Positions 1 through 5,389 of a stretch of DNA of 5,844 nt are shown piece by piece. The position numbers and the translations under genes are program-made. Source of the DNA: Planctomycetota bacterium. Lineage in GTDB: Bacteria; Planctomycetota; Planctomycetia; Pirellulales; Pirellulaceae. The stretch spans positions 1 through 5,844 of the forward strand of contig JAHWKS010000408.1 of assembly GCA_019347795.1 (NCBI GenBank). Reading direction: 5' to 3'. The notes beneath the pieces were generated by a model. It saw only the letters and a program-made list of their open reading frames with translations. It did not search any database and was not told where the DNA came from. Within the stretch, counting starts at the first letter, position 1, and every line of letters starts with the position of its first letter.

Positions 1-848
1 GGGCCGGCGCGGTTGAAGTAGGCGTTGCCGTCTACCGCAAAGACGCGGCTGTTCCGCACGGCGGGAAGATCGCTCCACCCCGGTTGCTCCCTCAGTGCGG
101 CCGCTTCCTGGATCGTGCGGGGGAGGTCAAACCCGCAGGGCATGACGACGATCACTTCGGGTTGGAAGTCGATCACCTCTTGCCAGGCGTGGTAGCGGCT
201 GTGCTCGCCCGCGGTTGTCGGCCCCGGCGCGGCGCCGGCGAGGTCGAGGAGTTGCGGCATCCAGTTTCCCGCGAGCATCAGCGGCTCGATCCACTCGATG
301 CACGCGACGCGCGGTTTTTGATGCGATGGAATATCGCGCGTCGCCGCTTGGACGCGCGCGATGCGGCGCTGCAAGTCGGCGACGACTTCCTCCGCCCGCC
401 CGGGACAACCCGCCGCCTCGCCGATGCGGCGGATGTCGCGCAACACGTCGTCGAGCGAAGCGGGGTTGAGCGGCACGACGCGCGTCGCCGCCAGCTCGGG
501 GGTCGAGCTTACCGCCGCCGTCACGTCCTCGAAGCGGACGGCGCACACGTCGCACTGGGCTTGCGTCACGATCAAGTCGGGACGCAATCGCACCAGCAAA
601 TCGACGTCGATCTCGTAGAGCGGCAGGCCCTGTCTGATCCGCCGCCGCACTTCCTCGTCGATCGCCCCGCTCGGCGCCGCCGCGTCGATCCGGCAGATCG
701 TCCCCCGCGGCTTCTCCGCCGCTTCGGGCGGATAGTCGCACTCGTGGCTGACCGCTGCGATGCGATCCCCCAGGCCCAGCATGTACAGCATCTCCGTCGC
801 ACTGGAAAGCAGCGAGACGATGCTGCGCGGGGAGGATCTGTCAATCAC
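1..848 (-). CDS. Cobalamin-binding-protein-like (BtuF-type) substrate-binding protein, 3' end outside window
   Basis: The minus strand has an open frame of 282 visible residues with no stop before the left edge. It begins RSSPRSIVSLLSSATEMLYM, the opening of the BtuF/FepB-type periplasmic-binding fold. Family-like blocks follow: SHECDYPP (34-41), TQAQCDVCAV (95-104), CIEWIEPLMLAGNW (183-196), VIVVMPCGFDL and VFAVDGNAYFNRAG at the edge, so only the last few tens of residues are probably missing. By family it would bind a corrinoid or similar chelate. There is no ATG before the conserved first strand; the likely start is GTG at 848-846, because the frame is closed by TAA at 887-885. A GGAAGG lies 13 nt upstream, rather far. 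No signal peptide or lipobox is visible, unlike classical BtuF, so the protein may be cytoplasmic or use a different start. It sits 36 nt after the AhpD-like gene and is probably cotranscribed. No permease or ATPase partner is visible. Ligand is inferred from family only. Confidence 0.87.
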   Translation of the reverse strand, partial: MIDRSSPRSIVSLLSSATEMLYMLGLGDRIAAVSHECDYPPEAAEKPRGTICRIDAAAPSGAIDEEVRRRIRQGLPLYEIDVDLLVRLRPDLIVTQAQCDVCAVRFEDVTAAVSSTPELAATRVVPLNPASLDDVLRDIRRIGEAAGCPGRAEEVVADLQRRIARVQAATRDIPSHQKPRVACIEWIEPLMLAGNWMPQLLDLAGAAPGPTTAGEHSRYHAWQEVIDFQPEVIVVMPCGFDLPRTIQEAAALREQPGWSDLPAVRNSRVFAVDGNAYFNRAG

Positions 849-884
849 GATCGTGCCGAAGCCTTCCGTGATCGCGCCTACGTT

Positions 885-1421
885 TTACAACTCCGGCGCC
901 TGGGGGAAATCGAGGGGCGTGTCGAAAACGTGGTTGAAGTAGTTCGAGTAGGTGGCCAGGGCGATGAATGCGATCGACTCGGCGATCTGCCCGTCGGTGT
1001 AGCCGGCCGACCGCACGGCAGCCACGTCGGCGTCGTTCACGAAGCCCTTGGTCTCCATCACCCGCTTGACGAAGTTCAGCAGCGCCTGGTGCTTTTCCGA
1101 AAGCGGGTCGAGCTTGCGGATGGCCTTGATCTGGTCGTCAGTCATGCCGGCTTTCTTGGCGATGACGGTATGCGCCGCAACGCAGTAATTGCAGCCGTTG
1201 GACTGGCTGACCCCCAGGTACACCGCCTCCCGATCCTCGGGCGCCAGCTCTCCCTCGCCCAGCGCGCCGGCCATCGCCAAGTACGCCTTGAGAGCCGCGG
1301 GGCTGTTCCCCATGCCTTTGAAGATGTTGAATACCTTGCCCTTGGACTTCTCCAGGTCCGCGAAGATCTCCTTCGTCTTCCCCTGAGCCTCTGAGGGCTC
1401 CACGACATTCAACCGCGGCAT
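885..1421 (-). CDS. Carboxymuconolactone decarboxylase / AhpD-type alkylhydroperoxidase family protein
   Basis: This is a 178-residue alpha-helical protein of the CMD/AhpD family. The signature is EAVYLGVSQSNGCNYCVAAHT: Glu65, the redox pair Cys77-x-x-Cys80 and His84 give the C-x-x-C-x-x-x-H proton-relay arrangement of AhpD-type peroxidases. The C-terminal NYFNHVFDTPLDFP block (160-173) is typical of the peroxidase-related subgroup. By family it would reduce peroxides with a thiol partner in the cytoplasm; the partner is unknown. The frame stays open upstream to an ATG at 1460, but the ATG at 1421 (MPRLNVVEPS) is preferred because AGGAG stands 8 nt before it and family homology begins there. 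It is followed by the BtuF-type gene in the same frame after a single TAA. A role in muconolactone decarboxylation is unlikely because the CxxC is present and no catabolic neighbours are seen. Confidence 0.9.
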   Translation of the reverse strand: MPRLNVVEPSEAQGKTKEIFADLEKSKGKVFNIFKGMGNSPAALKAYLAMAGALGEGELAPEDREAVYLGVSQSNGCNYCVAAHTVIAKKAGMTDDQIKAIRKLDPLSEKHQALLNFVKRVMETKGFVNDADVAAVRSAGYTDGQIAESIAFIALATYSNYFNHVFDTPLDFPQAPEL

Positions 1422-1429
1422 AGCAGCAT

Positions 1430-1434
1430 CTCCT
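1430..1434 (-). promoter_or_regulatory. Ribosome binding site deciding the AhpD-like start
   Basis: On the minus strand GCAGGAG is followed by an 8-nt spacer and then ATG at 1421. It supports the internal ATG over the longer in-frame ATG at 1460, which has no comparable purine-rich site. Confidence 0.75.
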
Positions 1435-1539
1435 GCAAGAAAGGCAACGGGGGGCGTCAACGCCTTCCCATTACACGCTTTCCCCCCGGCAAGAGCAACG
1501 GGGCGGGCTATCGTAGTACAGTGTGTGATTTGAGCTCAC

Positions 1540-1598
1540 ACCAACCCGAAGCGTCAGCGAGGACGGTGCTTCGTTCCTCGCGGACGCTCCGGGTTGGT
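1540..1598. repeat. 59-nt imperfect palindrome, REP-like intergenic repeat
   Basis: Left arm 1540-1563 starts ACCAACCCGAAGCG; right arm 1575-1598 ends GCTCCGGGTTGGT. The arms are complementary at 22 of 24 positions around an 11-nt loop (1564-1574). One of the two mismatches becomes a G-U pair in a minus-strand transcript but is A-C in a plus-strand one. There is no U-tract on either side, so it does not look like an intrinsic terminator. It lies between two divergent genes (AhpD-like and sulfite oxidase). A second small hairpin follows at 1613-1628 (6 bp with a GTGC loop). The core CCCGAAGCGTCAGCGAGG resembles dispersed intergenic palindromes I recall from planctomycete genomes; this is from memory, not a search. 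Confidence 0.75.
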
Positions 1599-1684
1599 AT
1601 CGATAACGCGCGAGGCGAGTGCTCGCTTGCTAAAATCGAGGGATGTATCCTGAAACCGTATTTCCCGCTTAAGGCAAAGCGATC

Positions 1685-2860
1685 ATGTTCGACACGCTCG
1701 ATCGGCGATTGTTCCTCTCCGGCGCCGCCGCTTCGGCCGCCGCGGTGGCGCTTCCGCGGTTCGTCGCCGCGCGAGACGTTGAGGCGGCGAAGAAGGAGCT
1801 TCGCTATCACCAGCGGTCGCCGGACAACGCGGAGCCGGCGCTGCCGGACCTGGTGCAGTCGTGGATCACGCCGCGGGAGCATTTTTATGTTCGCAGCCAT
1901 GCTCCCAATCCGGAAATCGACGAGAAGACGTTTGCGGTGTCCGTCGAGGGGATGGTCCGCAAGCCGCGAAAGTTTTCACTTGGGGAGCTGCGAGAAGGAC
2001 TGCCTCAGGCGACCGCGACCGCGACGATGACCTGCGCCGGAAACCGCCGCAGCGAGCACAGCGAAACAAAGCCGGTCAGCGGCGTGCCATGGGGCCCGGG
2101 TGCGATCGGCAACGCCGTTTGGGGCGGGGTCCCGCTGGCGGAGATTCTCAAGCGCGTGGAGTTGCAGGACGGCGCGAAGCATGTCTGGTTCGAGAGCGTC
2201 GATCACGTGGAAGGGCACGGCCCCTTCGGCGGCTCGATTCCGCTGGAGAAGGCCATGGCCGTGCACAGCAAGACGCCCGGATGCCTGGTCGCCTGGCGGA
2301 TGAATGAGGCGCCGCTCTCGCCCGATCATGGATTCCCGGTGCGGACGGTCGTGCCGGGGTACATCGGCGCCCGCAGCGTCAAATGGCTGGGGAAGATCGT
2401 GGTGAGCGATCGTCCTTCGCCGAATCACTACGTCGCCGACGCCTATAAGATCGTCACCGAAGCAACGCCGGAGCAGTTCGCCGCTGCACAGCCGATCTAC
2501 CAGTACCCGATCAACGGCGCCCTCTGCATCCCGCCCGCCGACGCCAAGGTCGAGCCGGGCCGGCTGACGGTCCGAGGCTATGCGCTCCCCAGTGGAAATC
2601 CCGGCTGCACGATCGAGCGAGTCGAGATCTCCACCGACGGCGGCCGTACGTGGCGCGATGCGAACCTGGGCGACAAGTCGTCCCCGTTCTGCTGGCGGCT
2701 CTGGTCGGCCGAAGCGACGCTCAAGCCGGGCGAGACGACGCTCGTCGTGCGCGCCACCGACACCCGCGGCCGAACCCAGCCGCAGCAGACGCCGTGGAAC
2801 GCGAAAGGCTACCTCTACAACGCCTGGCACAAGCGGCAGGTGCAGGTCGGCAACGGCTAG
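1685..2860 (+). CDS. Tat-exported molybdopterin-dependent sulfite oxidase family enzyme
   Basis: This is a 391-residue member of the sulfite oxidase superfamily. Residues 1-29 form a twin-arginine leader (DRRLFLSGAAASAAAVALP), so it should be folded with cofactor and then exported. The molybdopterin domain runs from about 66 to 240. TCAGNRRSE carries the Mo-ligating Cys117, and HGFPVRTVVPGYIGARSVKWL (215-235) is the cofactor-binding block. A C-terminal Mo-co dimerisation domain (about 262-388) contains VEISTDGGRTW and ends NAKGYLYNAWHKRQV. By family it oxidises sulfite to sulfate or a related substrate. No heme b5 or cytochrome c domain is present and no cytochrome gene is adjacent, so the electron acceptor is unknown. 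The ATG is chosen because the Tat motif starts at once; only a weak AAGG lies 10 nt upstream. YedY/MsrP is less likely because the dimerisation domain is present. The gene converges on the reductase with 5 nt between stops. Confidence 0.94.
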   Translation: MFDTLDRRLFLSGAAASAAAVALPRFVAARDVEAAKKELRYHQRSPDNAEPALPDLVQSWITPREHFYVRSHAPNPEIDEKTFAVSVEGMVRKPRKFSLGELREGLPQATATATMTCAGNRRSEHSETKPVSGVPWGPGAIGNAVWGGVPLAEILKRVELQDGAKHVWFESVDHVEGHGPFGGSIPLEKAMAVHSKTPGCLVAWRMNEAPLSPDHGFPVRTVVPGYIGARSVKWLGKIVVSDRPSPNHYVADAYKIVTEATPEQFAAAQPIYQYPINGALCIPPADAKVEPGRLTVRGYALPSGNPGCTIERVEISTDGGRTWRDANLGDKSSPFCWRLWSAEATLKPGETTLVVRATDTRGRTQPQQTPWNAKGYLYNAWHKRQVQVGNG

Positions 2861-2865
2861 GCTGT

Positions 2866-3728
2866 TCAGCACAGCCTCGTCACTTCGTTCAGAGTCTCGA
2901 TCCGCGCGACTTCCTCCGGCGACAGGCGGAAATCGAAGACGGCAAGATCCTCTCGCATGTGATCGGCGTCGGTCGTGCCCGTGAGCGGCATCATGCCCGA
3001 TTCGAGGGCGAAGCGGAAGATAATCTGGCTGACGGTCCGGCCGTGACGCTGCGCGATCCGGATCAGTTCAGGATGGGTCATCGCCTCGCGATTGGCGGTC
3101 AGCAGCGAAAAGCCCTGGTAGACGATTTCATTCGCGGCGCAGAATTCCCGCAAGCGGCGGTCCCATCCCTGGACCGCGAAGCAGCGGTTCTGAACGAACC
3201 GCGGGAGGACGCGCGCCTGGCGGCAAAGGAGTTCGAGTTGCTCGAGCGCGACGTTGCTGACGCCGAGAAGGCGCGTCCGGCCGCTGTCGTGGATGGCTTC
3301 CATTGCTCGCCACGCCTCCCAGTCGGCGTCCGTCAGCCCGGTCCGCTGCAGGGGGCCGTGCAACACGTAGGAGTCGATGACATCGACCCCCAGATGCTCC
3401 AGCGAACGGGCGAACGACTGCTCGACCTGGATCGCGATCGGCGCCCGGGGATCGTACGGGAGCCGCTCATCCTGTCCTGGGCGGAAGGTGAACTTGGTTT
3501 GCAGGAACAGATCGTCGCGACGGACCAACCGCTCTCGATAGCCGCCGCGATCGCCTGGCCCACGGCCGCTTCGTGGTAATGGCGGCGCTGGTTGGCCGTG
3601 TCGATGCCGCGAAAACCGACTCGCAGCGCCAGTTCGACAAGCGGCTGTGTTTGGTCCTCCTTCCAGGCTGTCCCATAGAGAAAGCGAGGCGCCTGGATTC
3701 CTGCAATCGAGAGCGTAGGTTCGGACAT
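2866..3728 (-). pseudogene. Aldo/keto reductase, interrupted by one frameshift
   Basis: Two overlapping minus-strand frames together encode one aldo/keto reductase. The first, from ATG 3728, gives MSEPTLSIAGIQAPRFLYGT through GFRGIDTANQRRHYHEAAVGQAIAA, then becomes arginine/serine-rich nonsense. The second picks up at about 3543 with GYRERLVRRDDLFLQTKF and runs to TGA at 2868-2866. Adding one base near 3541-3550 joins them into about 287 residues, a normal family length. The repaired protein has Asp43, Lys79 (QTKF) and His124 (YVLHGP) of the NADPH-reductase tetrad; the Tyr is probably Tyr51, displaced by three residues from the usual D+5 position. The C-terminal half carries LLGVSN and PLTGTTDADHMREDL, matching the cofactor-binding end. 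The start is supported by GGAG 6 nt upstream. No slippery heptamer is visible at the break, so decay or a sequence error is more likely than programmed shifting. Substrate unknown. Confidence 0.85.
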
Positions 3729-3734
3729 GAACTT

Positions 3735-3738
3735 CTCC
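3735..3738 (-). promoter_or_regulatory. Ribosome binding site of the aldo/keto reductase
   Basis: The minus strand reads GTGGAGAAGTTCATG, placing GGAG 6 nt before the ATG at 3728. It favours this start over in-frame ATG codons further upstream at 3776 and 3824, whose extra residues have no family resemblance. Confidence 0.7.
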
Positions 3739-3805
3739 ACGTATTCAGGGCGGGTGATTTCCTCCGCCTCGTGCATTCTCGCTAATCCCGTCTCGGTTTC
3801 GTTTC

Positions 3806-3811
3806 TATAAT
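3806..3811 (+). promoter_or_regulatory. Possible -10 element upstream of bpt
   Basis: A perfect TATAAT lies in the 178-nt divergent space between the reductase and bpt, one of the few AT-rich spots in the window. It would place a start near 3818 and give a leader of about 90 nt. No good -35 hexamer is seen 16-18 nt upstream, so this is only a candidate. Confidence 0.25.
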
Positions 3812-3906
3812 GAATCGCTGACAATGGATCGGGGGACGAGTCGGGCGAACGCTATTGCTTCGCGTGCAAATCCCGCTCCGATCATCACTTTACCCGTCCG
3901 GGAAAC

Positions 3907-4638
3907 ATGGCGAGCCGAATCTCGTTGAGCTTTGCGGGTCTGCTGGAGCCGGTGGTGTACGATGCGCCGGAGGCGTGCCCCTACCTGCCGGAGCGCACCG
4001 CCCGGATGCCGCTGCGGCTGCCGGTGAAGCGGCTCTCGCCCGCGGCGTTCGATCAGCGATTGGCGCAGGGGGACCGCCGCAGCGGCCAGTATCTTTACCG
4101 GCCGACCTGCCCCGGCTGCCGGGCGTGCGAGTCGCTGCGGATCGAAGTCGCGAAATTTCGCTCCACCGCCACCCAACGCCGCACGCTGCGCCGCGGCGAT
4201 CAAATGCTGGAAATGCGAGTCGGGCCGCCGGTGGTGGACGAAGTCCGCGTGGCGCTCTTCAACAAGCATCGCAGCCACCGCAACCTCGCTCGCCGCGAAA
4301 CCGATATCGACGCCTCCGGCTACGAGCTGTTCCTGGTAGATACCTGCTGCGACACGGTAGAGTTCACCTTCTGGCGCGAAGAGGAGCTGATAGCGGCGGC
4401 GATCAGCGATCGCGGCTCGGAGGCGATGTCGGCCGTCTACTGCTACTTCGATCCCGACCACGGCCGCCTCAGCCCCGGCGTCTACAACGTCCTCAAGCAG
4501 ATCGAAGCCTGCCGGGAGTGGGGCATCCGCTATCTCTACCTCGGCTTCTACATCGCCGGCTCCACCCACATGGCGTACAAGGCCAAGTACCTGCCGCACG
4601 AGCGATTGATTGAGGGTCAGTGGCGATTGTTTTCGTAA
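3907..4638 (+). CDS. bpt: Aspartate/glutamate leucyltransferase (bacterial arginyl-transferase family)
   Basis: This is a 243-residue, full-length member of the ATE family. The N-terminal domain has CPYLPERTARMPLRLP (24-39) and YLYRPTCPGCRACESLRIEV (62-81). The C-terminal GNAT-like transferase domain ends with YLYLGFYIAGSTHMAYKAKY (209-228), the family signature. Bacterial Bpt transfers leucine from Leu-tRNA to N-terminal Asp or Glu of proteins, marking them for ClpS-ClpAP in the cytoplasm (established for the family). Cys24, Cys68, Cys71 and Cys74 form a Cys set comparable to that proposed to bind a cofactor in eukaryotic ATE1; whether it does so here is unknown. Start: ATG 3907, with family-like sequence beginning within ten residues; there is no well-placed Shine-Dalgarno (GGGA sits only 3 nt away). 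It is divergent from the reductase and followed by a hairpin with a T-run. No clpS or clpA is visible nearby. Confidence 0.94.
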   Translation: MASRISLSFAGLLEPVVYDAPEACPYLPERTARMPLRLPVKRLSPAAFDQRLAQGDRRSGQYLYRPTCPGCRACESLRIEVAKFRSTATQRRTLRRGDQMLEMRVGPPVVDEVRVALFNKHRSHRNLARRETDIDASGYELFLVDTCCDTVEFTFWREEELIAAAISDRGSEAMSAVYCYFDPDHGRLSPGVYNVLKQIEACREWGIRYLYLGFYIAGSTHMAYKAKYLPHERLIEGQWRLFS

Positions 4639-4658
4639 GGGTCGATCCGGGTCGATCC
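4639..4658. repeat. Perfect 10-bp tandem duplication after bpt stop
   Basis: GGGTCGATCC occurs twice head to tail directly after the TAA of bpt. Each copy is also close to a GATC-centred dyad. No function is apparent; it may be a small replication slip. Confidence 0.6.
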
Positions 4659-4663
4659 CCAAT

Positions 4664-4752
4664 ATCAGCCGCAACGCGCTAGCGTCCGGTTCAGGCGCCA
4701 GGTAATTGTGACTCCTGGAATCGGAACCGGGGGCTAGCGCCCCGCGGCTGAT
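4664..4752. repeat. 89-nt palindromic repeat overlapping the trmB 3' end
   Basis: Left arm 4664-4692 begins ATCAGCCGCAACGCGCTAGC; right arm 4724-4752 ends GCTAGCGCCCCGCGGCTGAT. The arms match at 24 of 29 positions. An inner stem CCAGG (4698-4702) with CCTGG (4714-4718) sits in the loop. Of the five mismatches two become G-U pairs in the minus-strand transcript. The right arm covers the last trmB codons and its TAG, which lies in the GCTAGC core. The arm core resembles dispersed repeats I recall from Pirellulales genomes; unverified. Confidence 0.75.
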
Positions 4753-4757
4753 TTTTT
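4664..4757 (+). terminator. Probable intrinsic terminator of bpt
   Basis: In the plus-strand transcript the long palindrome closes with GGCTGAT and runs straight into TTTTTT (4752-4757). The stem starts 25 nt after the bpt stop. The combination of a GC-rich stem and a six-U tract is the form of a rho-independent terminator. The stem is interrupted by three consecutive mismatches near its base and two nearer the loop, and efficiency is unknown. On the minus strand there is no T-run after the hairpin, so it would terminate trmB less well. Confidence 0.55.
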
Positions 4758-5387
4758 GAACCGCGAGCGGTAGACGGGCTCGCCGTGGAGGCGCATGCGG
4801 CGTTCGAAGTGGGTGCGGTAGTCGAGCTCATGCTCGGGGCGGCTCTCGGGGACCTCGAATGGTCCGGCGAGCGAGGTGCAGGCGGTCAGCAGCGAGAGCG
4901 TCTCGTGGAAGTATTCCTCGACGTCGGTCCAGAAGTGCAGCTCGCCGCCGGGCTGGAGCACGCGCTCGATGTCACGCAAAAATTCTTCTCGCATCACGCG
5001 GCGCTTGTGATGGCGTTTCTTCCACCACGGGTCCGGGAAGTAGACGTGGACCGCGGCGATGGAGCCATCCCGCAGCCATTCGCGGAAGAAGCGCACTCCG
5101 TCCCCCTGCACCATCACGGTGTTCGTGCGGCCGTGACGGGCCAGACGGGCGGCGGCGAAGCGGGCGTATTTGCGGGCCACCTCCAGACCGACGAAGTCGC
5201 GCTCCGGGTGCGCCTCCGAAACCCGATCGAGGAACAGCCCCTTGCCGCTGCCCATTTCGATCTCCAGCGGCGCCGCCCGGCCGAACACCGCCTCGGCGTC
5301 CAGCGGCGCGGGCAGGTCCTCGAGGGTCCGGTAGTGAAAAGAGAGGTCGAGGTCGGGATTGACCTTTCGCAACGCGCGGCGGCCCAT
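4734..5387 (-). CDS. trmB: tRNA (guanine-N7)-methyltransferase
   Basis: This 217-residue protein is of normal TrmB length. It methylates N7 of G46 in the tRNA variable loop using S-adenosylmethionine (EC 2.1.1.33, family knowledge). The SAM-binding motif is LEIEMGSGKGLFL (41-53). The acidic end of the second strand, VGLEVARKYA (66-75), follows. The diagnostic PDPWWKKRHHKRR block is at 118-130, and FWTDVEEYF (152-160) and the C-terminal DYRTHFERRMRLHGEPVYRS segment complete the fold. Start: ATG 5387, two nt after the stop of the FabZ-like gene, with family-like sequence from the first residues; the frame is open further upstream but that part is antisense-like filler overlapping the FabZ gene. 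Translation is probably coupled to FabZ. The last residues (SAAGR) and the TAG are encoded by the arm of a palindromic repeat, and the preceding AAAAAA Lys-Lys codons are the T-run of the bpt terminator on the opposite strand. Confidence 0.96.
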   Translation of the reverse strand: MGRRALRKVNPDLDLSFHYRTLEDLPAPLDAEAVFGRAAPLEIEMGSGKGLFLDRVSEAHPERDFVGLEVARKYARFAAARLARHGRTNTVMVQGDGVRFFREWLRDGSIAAVHVYFPDPWWKKRHHKRRVMREEFLRDIERVLQPGGELHFWTDVEEYFHETLSLLTACTSLAGPFEVPESRPEHELDYRTHFERRMRLHGEPVYRSRFKKSAAGR

Positions 5388-5389
5388 GG

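Noticed and set aside
84..1394. Long plus-strand open frame of 436 codons
   Set aside because: It is antisense to two well-recognised minus-strand genes, is rich in Arg/His/Asp/Val as expected for a GC-rich shadow frame, and has no family resemblance.
1524..1540. TGTGA-N7-TCACA dyad resembling a CRP site
   Set aside because: The spacer is 7 rather than 6 and the match is short; it abuts the palindrome and is likely chance.
1976..2872. Long minus-strand open frame of 298 codons opposite the sulfite oxidase gene
   Set aside because: Shadow of a clear coding gene; composition is typical of an antisense frame and no domain is recognisable.
3538..3553. Programmed -1 ribosomal frameshifting in the aldo/keto reductase
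   Set aside because: The shift point reads GCGGCGGCTA on the coding strand, with no X-XXY-YYZ slippery heptamer, and this family is not known for recoding.
2650..3579. Plus-strand open frame of 309 codons crossing from the sulfite oxidase gene into the reductase
   Set aside because: It covers two real genes in wrong frames; no motifs and no ribosome binding site.
3805..4674. Minus-strand open frame of 289 codons opposite bpt
   Set aside because: Antisense shadow of bpt, whose own protein matches its family from end to end.
4664..4757. CRISPR-like or transposon-end interpretation of the palindrome
   Set aside because: There is a single copy with no spacers, no transposase, and no flanking target-site duplication that I can identify.
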